Assembly (NCBI GenBank): GCA_009391235.1
Contig: VEXD01000001.1
Location: 161,470 to 209,930 of the forward strand
Direction of reading: 5' to 3'
Source of the DNA: SAR202 cluster bacterium AC-409-J13_OGT_754m
GTDB lineage: Bacteria; Chloroflexota; Dehalococcoidia; Lucifugimonadales; GCA-2712585
DNA: 48,461 bases
Position numbers and translations under genes: made by a program. The notes beneath the pieces are model-generated. The model was not told where the DNA came from and ran no database searches. It saw nothing but the letters and a program-made list of their open reading frames with translations. Shown here piece after piece: positions 25,240 through 33,452 of the stretch; within the stretch, counting starts at the first letter, position 1, and every line of letters begins with the position of its first letter.

Positions 25240-27675
25240 CTATAAAACGCTAACCGGATCAACATCTATAGACCACCCCCTGGGAATTTTCATCCTTTCG
25301 ATAAGATTAACTATGTCATCTCCGCGCAGAATAATGTGCCACCGATATTTACCCCTAATTCTATAAACATGGGCAGGCGCTGGACCAATTACACTTATTC
25401 TTCTATTCGCATCTCCTTCAATAAGTTTTCTAAGTTCTTTGTTGAAATTCTGAGCCTCTTCTTTGCAAACATCCTCATTAAAGTGACTATAAGTCAAATG
25501 TACCAACCCGCTAAAAGGAGGATTACCCTGTTGACGACGGTATTCAATCTCCGTTTCAAAAATAGCTCTATAATCCTGATTCGCCCCAGCCAAAACCGCA
25601 TAGTTTTTAGGATTATATGTTTGAATTATTACATTCCCTGGAATATCCCCTCTGCCAGCCCTACCTGAAACTTGGCAAAGAAGTTGAAATGTACGTTCAC
25701 CAGCCCGGAAATCTGGTAAATGTAGTCCTATATCAGCTAAAATGACTCCTACTAAGCTCACATTTGGTAAATGCAAACCCTTAGACACGACTTGGGTGCC
25801 TACCAATATCTGTGATTCTCCCCTTGCAAATGATTCCATGATAGCAGCATGGCCTCCCGACTCAACCACTGAGTCACTATCCCAGCGACTTACCGAAACC
25901 CAAGGCAATAAGCTCTTTATTTCCTCTTCTACTTTCTGAGTTCCCTGCCCTAAGTATTTAATCCTAGGACTCTCACATTCTGGACAGACCGTAACAGATT
26001 TATATCCCAAATTACACTGGTGGCATAACAGTCCTCTGAGTTTGTGATAAGTCAAAGTTACAGCACACCGTTTGCAACGCAGAACCATTCCACAATCACG
26101 ACACTGCACTACGCTCGCGCTACCTCTACGATTAAGAAACAATATGGCCTGTTCGCCTTTAGATATACATTTTTTTAAACCTGTGCTCAACGCCCGGCTA
26201 AATATACTTCTGTTCCCAGCCATTAACTCTTGACGCATATCGGCTATATCGACCTTTGGAAGACTCAAAATGCCTGGGACAGTGCTATTAGTATTACTTC
26301 TCACTCCCACACGGTATGGTAAATTAAATAGCTTATGTTTGCCTTTCAGCGCCTCGAAATAGGTTACTATATCTGGCGTGGCACTACCCATTACCACACA
26401 GATGTTCACCATTCGGGCTAGTTCAACAGCAACTTCACGCACATGGTAACGTGGTTGGCGTTCTTGCTCCTTATACGTCCATTCATGTTCCTCATCGATA
26501 ATCACAAGACCTAATTTTGGCATCGGGCTAAATAGAGCACTTCGAGGACCAACTACTACATTGAACTCACCTCGTCGTATTCCCCACCATTGGTCAAGTT
26601 GGTTTTTCATTGACATGCCACTATGTATAAGAGCCACCTGATTAGGAAATCTCATATTAATTCGTTCCATGGTTTGAGGAGTTAATGCTATCTCTGGCAC
26701 CAGAAAAATCGCTCGAAGGCCCAATCGAATACAGTCATCCAGCGCTCTAAGATATACTTCTGTCTTTCCACTACCAGTGATCCCGTGAATCAAAATTGTC
26801 CTTGGCCTTTTATCATAGGAGCCTAATTTAGTTCGAATGTGATCGACAACAGATTGCTGCTCCGAAGTTAATTCAAGTGGCTGGTCAGGCAAAATCACAG
26901 CAGATTTTGAAGTTGAAACGACTCGTTCCCATTTCTGAATCAATAAATCTTTCCCCAATAATCCATCAATCACTGAAGTGGAATACTTCCTTCTTGCTTC
27001 TTCTAAGGTTGCATCTCTTGGTCGTAATAGTAGATCTTTGAGAAGAGCGGCTTGTTTGAAAGCGCCTATACTAGACAAATAGGCAACTGCCTTCACACCT
27101 TTGTCCGGAAACTTTGGAATTATTGAAACACGATAAGACGGAGACGACCTAGTGTGCGGAATAGTCCAATTTCGCCTAACAAATCCTTCACTTATTAATC
27201 TTGATACGGAGTTGTCGGCAACATACCCCCAAGTCTTTTTAATTGTTTTCTCTTTAACAGATCCCTGAACTCTGATGTATTGCAAAATTGCCTGGGCAGT
27301 CTTCGTAAGAGAACTGGTGGGGGTATTCTCAACAAGTGGTTCCAAATATGCGTCTATGTTACTTCTAAAACCTGGAGGCAGCATTACCGAGATAGACTCA
27401 AACAATGAACACTGGTAGTGCCTGCTCATCCAACGAGCTAAACACAATCCTCGCATACTTATCAAAGGAGCAGGATCAATTACCGAGACGACAGACCGAA
27501 TGGATCTCAACTTAGGTTCATCAACCAGAGAAAAAACTATTCCTTGCACCAATCTTTGCCCCAGTGGAACCCAAACCATTTGGCCTGTAACTACTCTGAG
27601 TTTTTCAGAGGTACTATAAGTCAAAGTTTTGTTGGGCCCTATTGGAGCATCAACAGCAACCTCAACATAATTCAT
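25240..27675 (-). CDS. priA: primosomal protein N' (replication restart helicase PriA)
   Basis: 3'-5' helicase that reloads the replisome at stalled forks. The 811 residues have the N-terminal 3'-DNA-binding domain (about 1-100), the winged-helix part, Walker A GITGSGKTEVY near residue 299, Walker B IIDEEHEWTYKEQE, and the zinc-binding domain with eight cysteines: C-x2-C, C-x2-C, C-x2-C and C-x2-C in CRDCGMVLRCKRC and CHQCNLGYKSVTVCPEC. The motif V/VI region reads GTQVVSKGLHLPNV and QVSGRAGRG. Nothing essential is missing, so the protein should be active. RecG, another fork-remodelling helicase, is at the start of the window. Confidence 0.97.
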   Translation of the reverse strand: MNYVEVAVDAPIGPNKTLTYSTSEKLRVVTGQMVWVPLGQRLVQGIVFSLVDEPKLRSIRSVVSVIDPAPLISMRGLCLARWMSRHYQCSLFESISVMLPPGFRSNIDAYLEPLVENTPTSSLTKTAQAILQYIRVQGSVKEKTIKKTWGYVADNSVSRLISEGFVRRNWTIPHTRSSPSYRVSIIPKFPDKGVKAVAYLSSIGAFKQAALLKDLLLRPRDATLEEARRKYSTSVIDGLLGKDLLIQKWERVVSTSKSAVILPDQPLELTSEQQSVVDHIRTKLGSYDKRPRTILIHGITGSGKTEVYLRALDDCIRLGLRAIFLVPEIALTPQTMERINMRFPNQVALIHSGMSMKNQLDQWWGIRRGEFNVVVGPRSALFSPMPKLGLVIIDEEHEWTYKEQERQPRYHVREVAVELARMVNICVVMGSATPDIVTYFEALKGKHKLFNLPYRVGVRSNTNSTVPGILSLPKVDIADMRQELMAGNRSIFSRALSTGLKKCISKGEQAILFLNRRGSASVVQCRDCGMVLRCKRCAVTLTYHKLRGLLCHQCNLGYKSVTVCPECESPRIKYLGQGTQKVEEEIKSLLPWVSVSRWDSDSVVESGGHAAIMESFARGESQILVGTQVVSKGLHLPNVSLVGVILADIGLHLPDFRAGERTFQLLCQVSGRAGRGDIPGNVIIQTYNPKNYAVLAGANQDYRAIFETEIEYRRQQGNPPFSGLVHLTYSHFNEDVCKEEAQNFNKELRKLIEGDANRRISVIGPAPAHVYRIRGKYRWHIILRGDDIVNLIERMKIPRGWSIDVDPVSVL

Positions 27676-27763
27676 GAAACAGACGCCTCATTACACAAAT
27701 GTCTGAGCCTCAATTCAACATATCGATAATGACGACCAGATGCGAGGATCGGATAGGTAAATA

Positions 27764-28114
27764 CTATCTTGTAAAACGGCCTTTTTCTTTTATTCGAGCG
27801 GCTTTACCGAATCTTCCTCTGAGGTAATACAAACGCGCACGTCGCACCTTACCCCTTCGCAACACTTCCACTGATTCAACTCTGGGTGAATAAAATGGAA
27901 ATGTGCGCTCAACCCCTATTTCTTGGGTTACCCTGCGAACCGTAAAGTTTGAACCAGGACCGGCTCCCCTTTTCTTTATAACTACGCCTTGAAAAGCTTG
28001 GATCCGCTCTCTTTCTCCTTCCCGCACCTTATAATTAACTTTTACGGAATCGCCTGGGCTAAATTCTGTAATCTTCGGATTGGCCAGTACATCAACTAAC
28101 TGGTGAGCTTCCAT
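27764..28114 (-). CDS. rplS: 50S ribosomal protein L19
   Basis: Ribosomal protein at the 30S-50S interface. The 116 residues show the L19 pattern [50 protein letters not shown], and the basic tail [24 protein letters not shown] start with AAGGAATAGG upstream. It follows trmD, the usual bacterial order (rpsP-rimM-trmD-rplS); here the 123-base gap to trmD is longer than in tight operons, so an additional promoter is possible, though I see only weak matches. Confidence 0.97.
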   Translation of the reverse strand: MEAHQLVDVLANPKITEFSPGDSVKVNYKVREGERERIQAFQGVVIKKRGAGPGSNFTVRRVTQEIGVERTFPFYSPRVESVEVLRRGKVRRARLYYLRGRFGKAARIKEKGRFTR

Positions 28115-28237
28115 TACCTATTCCTTACTTTGCATTTTGATAACATATCCATCTATTTTAGATCCGAGTGCAGGTTCTAAGCAATAGCCAAACCCATATT
28201 CAAAAATTTGCGCCTGAACGCTTATAATTGTAGTGAA

Positions 28238-28996
28238 TCAGGAATAATTCGCATCTCTATATCCCAAGGATCGCAGGTATGCTCTATCATCCTCTGTCAG
28301 ATTAGCTTCGACTAAAAGATCTGGTCTATTACGTAACGTGCGGTCAAGAGACTGTCTCCTACGCCATTGCTCAATTTTCCCATGATTCCCTGAAAGCAGA
28401 ACCTCTGGAACGTTCCAGTCACGAAAAGTATTAGACCGAGTGAAGATAGGATGTTGAAGCAGACCAGAAGTTATTGAATCTCCCTCAATGCTAGCTTCAG
28501 TTCCTACTACACCAGGTATTAGTCTAGTCATAGCATCAGTTAATACCATAGCAGCTATCTCACCACCTGTAAGCACATAATCACCTATACTCACATCATC
28601 AGTAATCAAATGTTCTCGGACCCTCTCATCTACGCCTTCATAATGGCCACAAATAATCACTATATTCGATTGTTTAGAGAATAACTTAACTGTTTTTTGA
28701 TTCAGCAATTTCCCTTGTGGTGACGTAAGAATCACGCGGGTACTAGCCAACTCTAGTTGCGTCAACTCTGCAAGGATTCCCTCAACATTATCGAATATTG
28801 GCTGAGGCATCATAATCATTCCCGGCCCTCCGCCAAATTGATAATCATCCACAGAATTATGCTTGTCAGATGCGTATTTCCGTATATCGTGTATTTTTAT
28901 ATCTATAATGCCGGCGTTAACAGCCCTCTGAACAATACTATGTTGAAAAGGCCCATTAAACATATCGGGGAATATCGTGAGAATATGAATGCGCAT
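28238..28996 (-). CDS. trmD: tRNA (guanine-N1)-methyltransferase TrmD
   Basis: SPOUT-class enzyme that methylates G37 of tRNAs with G36, preventing frameshifts. The chosen start gives MRIHILTIFPDMF, the canonical N terminus. The frame is open to a TTG at 29014, which overlaps the stop of the preceding mogA/moaB gene, so a six-residue extension with coupled initiation cannot be ruled out. The trefoil-knot SAM site is visible as GHYEGVDERV and DYVLTGGEIAAMVLTDAM, and the linker to the C-terminal tRNA-binding domain contains RLIPGVVG. Length is normal (252 residues). Confidence 0.95.
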   Translation of the reverse strand: MRIHILTIFPDMFNGPFQHSIVQRAVNAGIIDIKIHDIRKYASDKHNSVDDYQFGGGPGMIMMPQPIFDNVEGILAELTQLELASTRVILTSPQGKLLNQKTVKLFSKQSNIVIICGHYEGVDERVREHLITDDVSIGDYVLTGGEIAAMVLTDAMTRLIPGVVGTEASIEGDSITSGLLQHPIFTRSNTFRDWNVPEVLLSGNHGKIEQWRRRQSLDRTLRNRPDLLVEANLTEDDRAYLRSLGYRDANYS

Positions 28997-29010
28997 TTTT
29001 AGTGTCAAAT

Positions 29011-29511
29011 TCAACCATCAACCGAATGATGAGTGGTTTTACCCTTTAATATATCCAAGGCATGTGGCAATATCGGTTCGATAACTTGAAGGCATTCACC
29101 TACCCCTTTGGGATTACCAGGTAAAGTTACAATCAATGAACCTCCCCTAATGCCTACAACTGACCGACTAAGAATCGAGAGTTGTGTCTTAGCAAACGTC
29201 TCCATACGCATAATTTCAGCTATACCAGGAATTTCTTTTTCAATTACTGCTAGACATGCTTCAGGTGTAACATCCTGAGGTCCTATGCCAGTACCTCCTG
29301 TCGTTACGATCAAATCCAGACCATCTTCATCGCACCATTTCTTCAGGCATTCTTCTATCAAAATCCTATCGTCCCTTACGACTTCATATCTCATTTCACA
29401 ATAAGTCTTAGAACTCAACAATTCTCGAATAACGTTGCCACTAGTATCTAATTCAGGAGAATCAGCTCTGCTAGTACTAACTGTCAGAATTCCTAACGTA
29501 AACATATACAA
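29011..29511 (-). CDS. molybdopterin-binding protein, MogA/MoaB family
   Basis: Cytoplasmic protein of the molybdopterin adenylyltransferase (MogA/MoaB) group, which activates molybdopterin with ATP before metal insertion. The 166 residues contain the MPT-binding loop TTGGTGIGPQDVTPEA near residue 90 and LPGNPKGV near 130. MogA and MoaB cannot be separated confidently by eye; some MoaB proteins have no known essential role. No other molybdenum-cofactor gene is in the window, and it is coupled to trmD by an overlap of stop and possible start codons. The start could also be the ATG two codons in. Confidence 0.88.
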   Translation of the reverse strand: MYMFTLGILTVSTSRADSPELDTSGNVIRELLSSKTYCEMRYEVVRDDRILIEECLKKWCDEDGLDLIVTTGGTGIGPQDVTPEACLAVIEKEIPGIAEIMRMETFAKTQLSILSRSVVGIRGGSLIVTLPGNPKGVGECLQVIEPILPHALDILKGKTTHHSVDG

Positions 29512-29617
29512 ATGTTAGCACAACTTTGACTATCAATAAAACTTTCGAATAACGACAAAGATATGTCTAATTCAGACTTTAAACAAAAAAACATTTTCAT
29601 AAAACTCTTTATATTAT

Positions 29618-29652
29618 GTATATTGCAAACGCCGTCTTCATACTATATATTG
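29618..29652. promoter_or_regulatory. possible NrdR-box-like AT elements upstream of nrdR
   Basis: Two similar stretches, GTATATTG (29618-29625) and ATATATTG (29645-29652), lie ahead of the nrdR GTG. They resemble the core of NrdR boxes (A/T-rich with TATATTG), but the 27-base centre spacing does not match the usual two- or three-turn spacing and the outer half-sites are poor. Weak evidence only. Confidence 0.2.
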
Positions 29653-29699
29653 AGGTTACCGACTTATTCCATACAAAAAGTAGGCTGCGTGTCATTATC

Positions 29700-30200
29700 G
29701 TGAGATGTCCATATTGCAATATACCTGACTCAAAGGTAACCGATTCTAGAACTGTCGGCGAAAACGTTCGTAGGCGTAGAGAATGTGTTCGTTGCGGGTT
29801 AAGATTCACGACTTATGAGCGTGTTCAAACGACCGCCTTACTAGTCGTAAAGCGTGATGAACGAAGACAAGAATTCAATAAAGATAAGTTGCTTTCCCAA
29901 ATAGTTCTAGCGTGCACCAAAAGACCTATACCATACAGAGATATTGAAAAAGTAGTAGAAGATATAGAATCCCAAGTGCAAAATCTGGGAAAGCCGGAAA
30001 TTAAATCATCAACTATCGGGGAAATGGTAATGGAGCGTCTGAGAAGTTTAGACCGTATCGCGTATATACGTTGGGCTAGCGTATACCGAGACTTCCAAGA
30101 CATGGAAAGCTTCGAAGAAATGGTTAAAGACCTACGGGGAGATTCAGAAAGTAATGAGGAAGAAGCAACCTTATCTCTCCTTGCAAAAAATATCTCCTAA
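29700..30200 (+). CDS. nrdR: transcriptional repressor NrdR
   Basis: Represses ribonucleotide reductase genes when dATP is high. The zinc ribbon is formed by C3, C6, C29 and C32 (RCPYCNIPDSKV, RECVRCGLRF), followed by the ATP-cone domain (VVKRDERRQEFNKDKLLSQI through the IRWASVYRDF motif). The start is the GTG at 29700, which gives the canonical MRCPYC. The frame extends 28 codons upstream to 29616, but that part has no family similarity and encodes a hydrophobic, non-conserved stretch. The protein is then 166 residues, slightly longer than usual because of an acidic C-terminal tail. The reductase nrdJ is 870 bases downstream with two small genes between. Confidence 0.95.
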   Translation: MRCPYCNIPDSKVTDSRTVGENVRRRRECVRCGLRFTTYERVQTTALLVVKRDERRQEFNKDKLLSQIVLACTKRPIPYRDIEKVVEDIESQVQNLGKPEIKSSTIGEMVMERLRSLDRIAYIRWASVYRDFQDMESFEEMVKDLRGDSESNEEEATLSLLAKNIS

Positions 30201-30286
30201 TAAAGTCAGAAGTATAAGCAACAAAAAGCAAACCAGGATGTGGCCCGTCCTAGTAATGTCTACGAAGTAAAAAGGGAAAAACAGGA

Positions 30287-30535
30287 ATGAAGATTAATAG
30301 GGGTGGGATGATAGATGCGGTTATACCTTTAGTAATCCCGTCAGCAGGAATTACTAGAGCAGATTTGGCACGAAAACTTAAGGTTACATACCATGAGGCA
30401 ACTCGCTCACTCGAAAGGTTGCGTCAAAATAGATTGGTTCGCAGACACATCAACAAATCCCAATATATTTACAAACTCACAGGATCTCGACGCTCACTTA
30501 CAATGGGAACCCTTAGAGCAATACATCTCAACTAG
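30287..30535 (+). CDS. small winged-helix-like protein, unknown
   Basis: An 82-residue basic protein that I cannot assign to a named family. Residues 15-60 have the layout of a winged helix-turn-helix: a helix, then ITRADLARKLKVTYHEATRSLERLRQNRLVRRH as two helices of the DNA-binding unit, and then a short strand pair (INKSQYIYKL). That resembles the DNA-binding half of MarR/ArsR-type regulators without their dimerisation helices. ATG start with AGGA directly upstream. It lies between nrdR and nrdJ on the same strand, 86 bases after nrdR and nine bases before the next small gene. A regulatory role in ribonucleotide reductase expression is conceivable but only from position. Confidence 0.65.
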   Translation: MKINRGGMIDAVIPLVIPSAGITRADLARKLKVTYHEATRSLERLRQNRLVRRHINKSQYIYKLTGSRRSLTMGTLRAIHLN

Positions 30536-30544
30536 GTAAAGTTT

Positions 30545-30979
30545 ATGATTCCTATCGACACAGGATTAGTTTATTATAAGCGGCTATACGAAGAAGCTTT
30601 AGCTCTGTATCAAGAGGCAAAAGCCTCTCTACAAGAAGCTGACGAGGTAGAAGCTCAGGCAGCCATATGGTTAGGATTTGATTCAAATTTGTTTACTGTG
30701 ATCAAGCGGGCTGTTCTCGACCCGAACGGAATAAGGGAATCACGGAGATTAATCGATGAATCTATAAAATTGTATAGAAGAGGAAAGCAACTAAGGAAGA
30801 AGGCAGATGCGATGGCCAGACTAGCAGAGCAGGCTAGAACAGACCTCAATCCATTAGAACCATTCTATCCAGAGCTGCATGCAAAAACGAAAGAAGTTAA
30901 AAAACCGGATACTGCTCATCCGTTAATTGATTTAGCCTATTCTTCATCAAATAGGAGGGGCAAGCAATTGGCGGAATAG
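30545..30979 (+). CDS. small helical protein, unknown
   Basis: I do not recognise this 144-residue protein. It is predicted to be almost entirely helical: residues 8-45 and 65-105 are rich in Ala, Glu, Lys, Arg and Leu with heptad-like spacing (YEEALALYQEAKASLQEADE; ESIKLYRRGKQLRKKADAMA), suggesting a helical hairpin or coiled coil like TPR-type or MIT-type hairpins. The C-terminal 40 residues are polar and probably disordered. No signal peptide or catalytic motif. It begins nine bases after the winged-helix gene and ends 91 bases before nrdJ, so it is probably in the same unit as nrdR and possibly nrdJ. Confidence 0.6.
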   Translation: MIPIDTGLVYYKRLYEEALALYQEAKASLQEADEVEAQAAIWLGFDSNLFTVIKRAVLDPNGIRESRRLIDESIKLYRRGKQLRKKADAMARLAEQARTDLNPLEPFYPELHAKTKEVKKPDTAHPLIDLAYSSSNRRGKQLAE

Positions 30980-31011
30980 AATCGCTAAAATCTGGTTGTT
31001 TGATCAATAAG

Positions 31012-31055
31012 TTGTCACATAAAAAAAGAGAGAGTATCTCGTTATATTTATATAA
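31012..31055 (+). promoter_or_regulatory. candidate regulatory region of nrdJ
   Basis: TTGTCA (31012-31017, five of six -35 bases) precedes TATCTC (31035-31040) by 17 bases, a weak promoter. Directly after it is the dyad TTATAT-TT-ATATAA (31042-31055), an AT-rich palindrome sitting where a repressor such as NrdR could act. The strong GGAGGACG ribosome-binding site follows. Confidence 0.35.
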
Positions 31056-31070
31056 AATCGGAGGACGGAT

Positions 31071-33308
31071 ATGACCACCTTGCAATTCACGAAAAATGCC
31101 GAGACAGTCTTGAAAACAAGATATCTAATCGGCGATGAAACCCCAGAAGACCTTTTGTGGAGAGTGGCTAACGCTATATCCGAACCAGAACCCGATAAAA
31201 AATATTGGAGCCAGGTATTTTTTGACCTTATGGCATCACGTCAATTCATGCCCAACTCGCCTACATTATTCAATGCAGGTACCGGGCAGGGAACTCTCTC
31301 GGCCTGTTTCGTAATTCCTATTGAAGACACTATGGAAAGCATAATGAAAGCGGCCACTACGTCAGCAATGATACAGAAATACGGTGGTGGCATAGGATAT
31401 GCTTTCTCTAAACTAAGGTCGAGAGGTAGTCGTATAACAACCACCCACGGCAAGGCATGCGGGGCCACAGCCGTTTTAAAAATGCTAAGTTCATTGAGCG
31501 ATATGATTACACAAGGGGGGAAACGTCACGGAGCTAACATGGGAATCCTACATGTATCCCATCCAGAAGTGTTATCTTTCATTCACATGAAAGATAACAA
31601 CACTGAAGCCCAAAACTTCAATGTCTCCGTAGCCATAACAGACGATTTCATGCAAGCAGTAGACCAGGATGAAATCTGGAATTTAATAGATCCTCATGAT
31701 CAAGAAGTTGTGGATAGCTTGCCTGCCAGAAATATTTGGAATGCAATTATTGACTCGGCCTGGAAAACCGGAGATCCCGGAATTTATTTCATAGACGAAG
31801 CAAATCGTCATAACCCTACACCGCACCTAGGAAACCTAGATAGCACTAACCCTTGCGGAGAAGTTCCCCTGCTTGCACATGAAGCTTGCAATCTAGGATC
31901 CATAAACTTAGCTTTGTTCGTTGAAGAAGGCCAAGTAAACTATGATGCCCTCAGCGAGATCACTCAAAAAGCTACCCGGTTCTTAGAGAATGTCGTCACT
32001 GTAAATACATTCCCAGTACAGGAAGTTAAAGACGCAGTTGACGCTACTCGCAAAATCGGCCTTGGGGTTATGGGGTGGCATGATATGTTGATAAAGTTAA
32101 ATATCCCTTATGAGTCACCCAAAGCATTAGAAATTGCTGATAAGGTCATGGGCCTGATAAATGATGTCGCAAAAACGACTTCTATGGAATTGGCATTGGA
32201 AAGGGGCTCTTATCCTGCCAGCAAAGAGAGCCAACCCATACGAAACGCGACTCGTACATGTATAGCCCCCACTGGAAGCATAAGTGTTATAGCTGGTGCA
32301 TCTAGCGGCATCGAGCCTATTTTTGCTGTTGCCTTTGTTAAAAACGTCCTTGATGGCAAACAGCTAACAGAAGTAAACCCTTATTTTGAGAACATCGCCA
32401 AAGAACGGGGGTTCTATACACCTAAATTAATGGAAGAGGTGGCAGAAACAGGTTCAGTTCAAGAAATAGACTCCGTTCCTCAAGATGTGAAAGAGTTGTT
32501 TAAAACTGCTCTAGAAATCAATTACAAAACTCACGTGAATATGCAAGGTGTTTTCCAAAAACATACCGACTTAGCGGTGAGTAAAACTATTAATATGGCG
32601 AACAACGCTACTCGAGAAGACATAGCTTCTGCTTATCGCATGGCATATGAATCAAAATGTAGCGGTATCACAATATACAGAGATGGATCTAAGCCAACAC
32701 AGGTTTTAGAGATACTTTCAAAAAAGACATCACCAGCAGCAGAAAAGGAAGTAACCAATGGCCTAATTCCAAGAGTACGCCCGCATCAACTCCAGGGAGT
32801 CACAGAAAGATTGCGAACCGGTCATGGGAACATGTACGTTACGATCAACTTTGACGAAGAAGAAAAGCCTTTCGAGGTATTTTCAACTTTGGGTAAAGCG
32901 GGTGGCTGTGAGTCAGCTAGCTTAGAGGCTATATCTAGACTAACATCATTGGCATTAAGATCTGGCGTCGAACCCAAAGAAATTGTTGCCCACCTCAGAG
33001 GTATAACCTGCGTGCCTGCATGGGATCAAGGAGTCCTCATAGGTTCACCTGCAGATGCGGTGGCCCTTGCCTTAGAACGACACGTGACAGGATCTCCAAG
33101 GAGCTCCAAAACCCTAACGTTATTGGCTAAATCACTTCCAACGACCCCAGCAACGGAGGAATACACTGTAACTAGCTTGTCATCGAATGGAACTAATGGG
33201 AAATCTTCCAACGGATCTGGTTTAATGTGTCCAGAATGCAATACTAACTTGATTTTCCAAGAGGGTTGTCTAGCTTGTCTATCTTGCGGATGGAACAAGT
33301 GCGAATAA
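31071..33308 (+). CDS. nrdJ: adenosylcobalamin-dependent (class II) ribonucleotide reductase
   Basis: Reduces ribonucleotides to deoxyribonucleotides with a B12-derived radical, in air or without it. The 745 residues carry N260, the thiyl-radical cysteine C262 and E264 in NPCGEVPL. The redox pair is C79 (LSACF) with C273 (HEACNLGS), and the phosphate-binding loop is TCIAPTGSISVIAG. A C-terminal CPECN...CLACLSCGW zinc-ribbon-like tail probably contains the cysteines that regenerate the active site. No N-terminal ATP cone is evident, so overall activity control by dATP may be absent or fall to NrdR. A B12 supply or synthesis route is implied. ATG start with a strong GGAGG site. Confidence 0.96.
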   Translation: MTTLQFTKNAETVLKTRYLIGDETPEDLLWRVANAISEPEPDKKYWSQVFFDLMASRQFMPNSPTLFNAGTGQGTLSACFVIPIEDTMESIMKAATTSAMIQKYGGGIGYAFSKLRSRGSRITTTHGKACGATAVLKMLSSLSDMITQGGKRHGANMGILHVSHPEVLSFIHMKDNNTEAQNFNVSVAITDDFMQAVDQDEIWNLIDPHDQEVVDSLPARNIWNAIIDSAWKTGDPGIYFIDEANRHNPTPHLGNLDSTNPCGEVPLLAHEACNLGSINLALFVEEGQVNYDALSEITQKATRFLENVVTVNTFPVQEVKDAVDATRKIGLGVMGWHDMLIKLNIPYESPKALEIADKVMGLINDVAKTTSMELALERGSYPASKESQPIRNATRTCIAPTGSISVIAGASSGIEPIFAVAFVKNVLDGKQLTEVNPYFENIAKERGFYTPKLMEEVAETGSVQEIDSVPQDVKELFKTALEINYKTHVNMQGVFQKHTDLAVSKTINMANNATREDIASAYRMAYESKCSGITIYRDGSKPTQVLEILSKKTSPAAEKEVTNGLIPRVRPHQLQGVTERLRTGHGNMYVTINFDEEEKPFEVFSTLGKAGGCESASLEAISRLTSLALRSGVEPKEIVAHLRGITCVPAWDQGVLIGSPADAVALALERHVTGSPRSSKTLTLLAKSLPTTPATEEYTVTSLSSNGTNGKSSNGSGLMCPECNTNLIFQEGCLACLSCGWNKCE

Positions 33309-33309
33309 G

Positions 33310-33334
33310 CGAGATAAAAAGTCTAGATATCTCG
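33310..33334. terminator. hairpin after nrdJ
   Basis: CGAGATA and TATCTCG form a 7-bp stem around an 11-base loop immediately after the nrdJ stop. No T run follows, so it may be a processing or stability element rather than an intrinsic terminator. A third copy of TATCTCG lies at 33410-33416 and another upstream of nrdJ at 31035-31041. Confidence 0.4.
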
Positions 33335-33452
33335 TAATCACAACCTGTAGTCTTACTCACAAAAACATAGTTATTAAAAACTGAGATGTGTGTTAAAAAT
33401 GCACAAACCTATCTCGAGTACATCCTATTTATCGAAAGCTAGTGTGGCTTAG

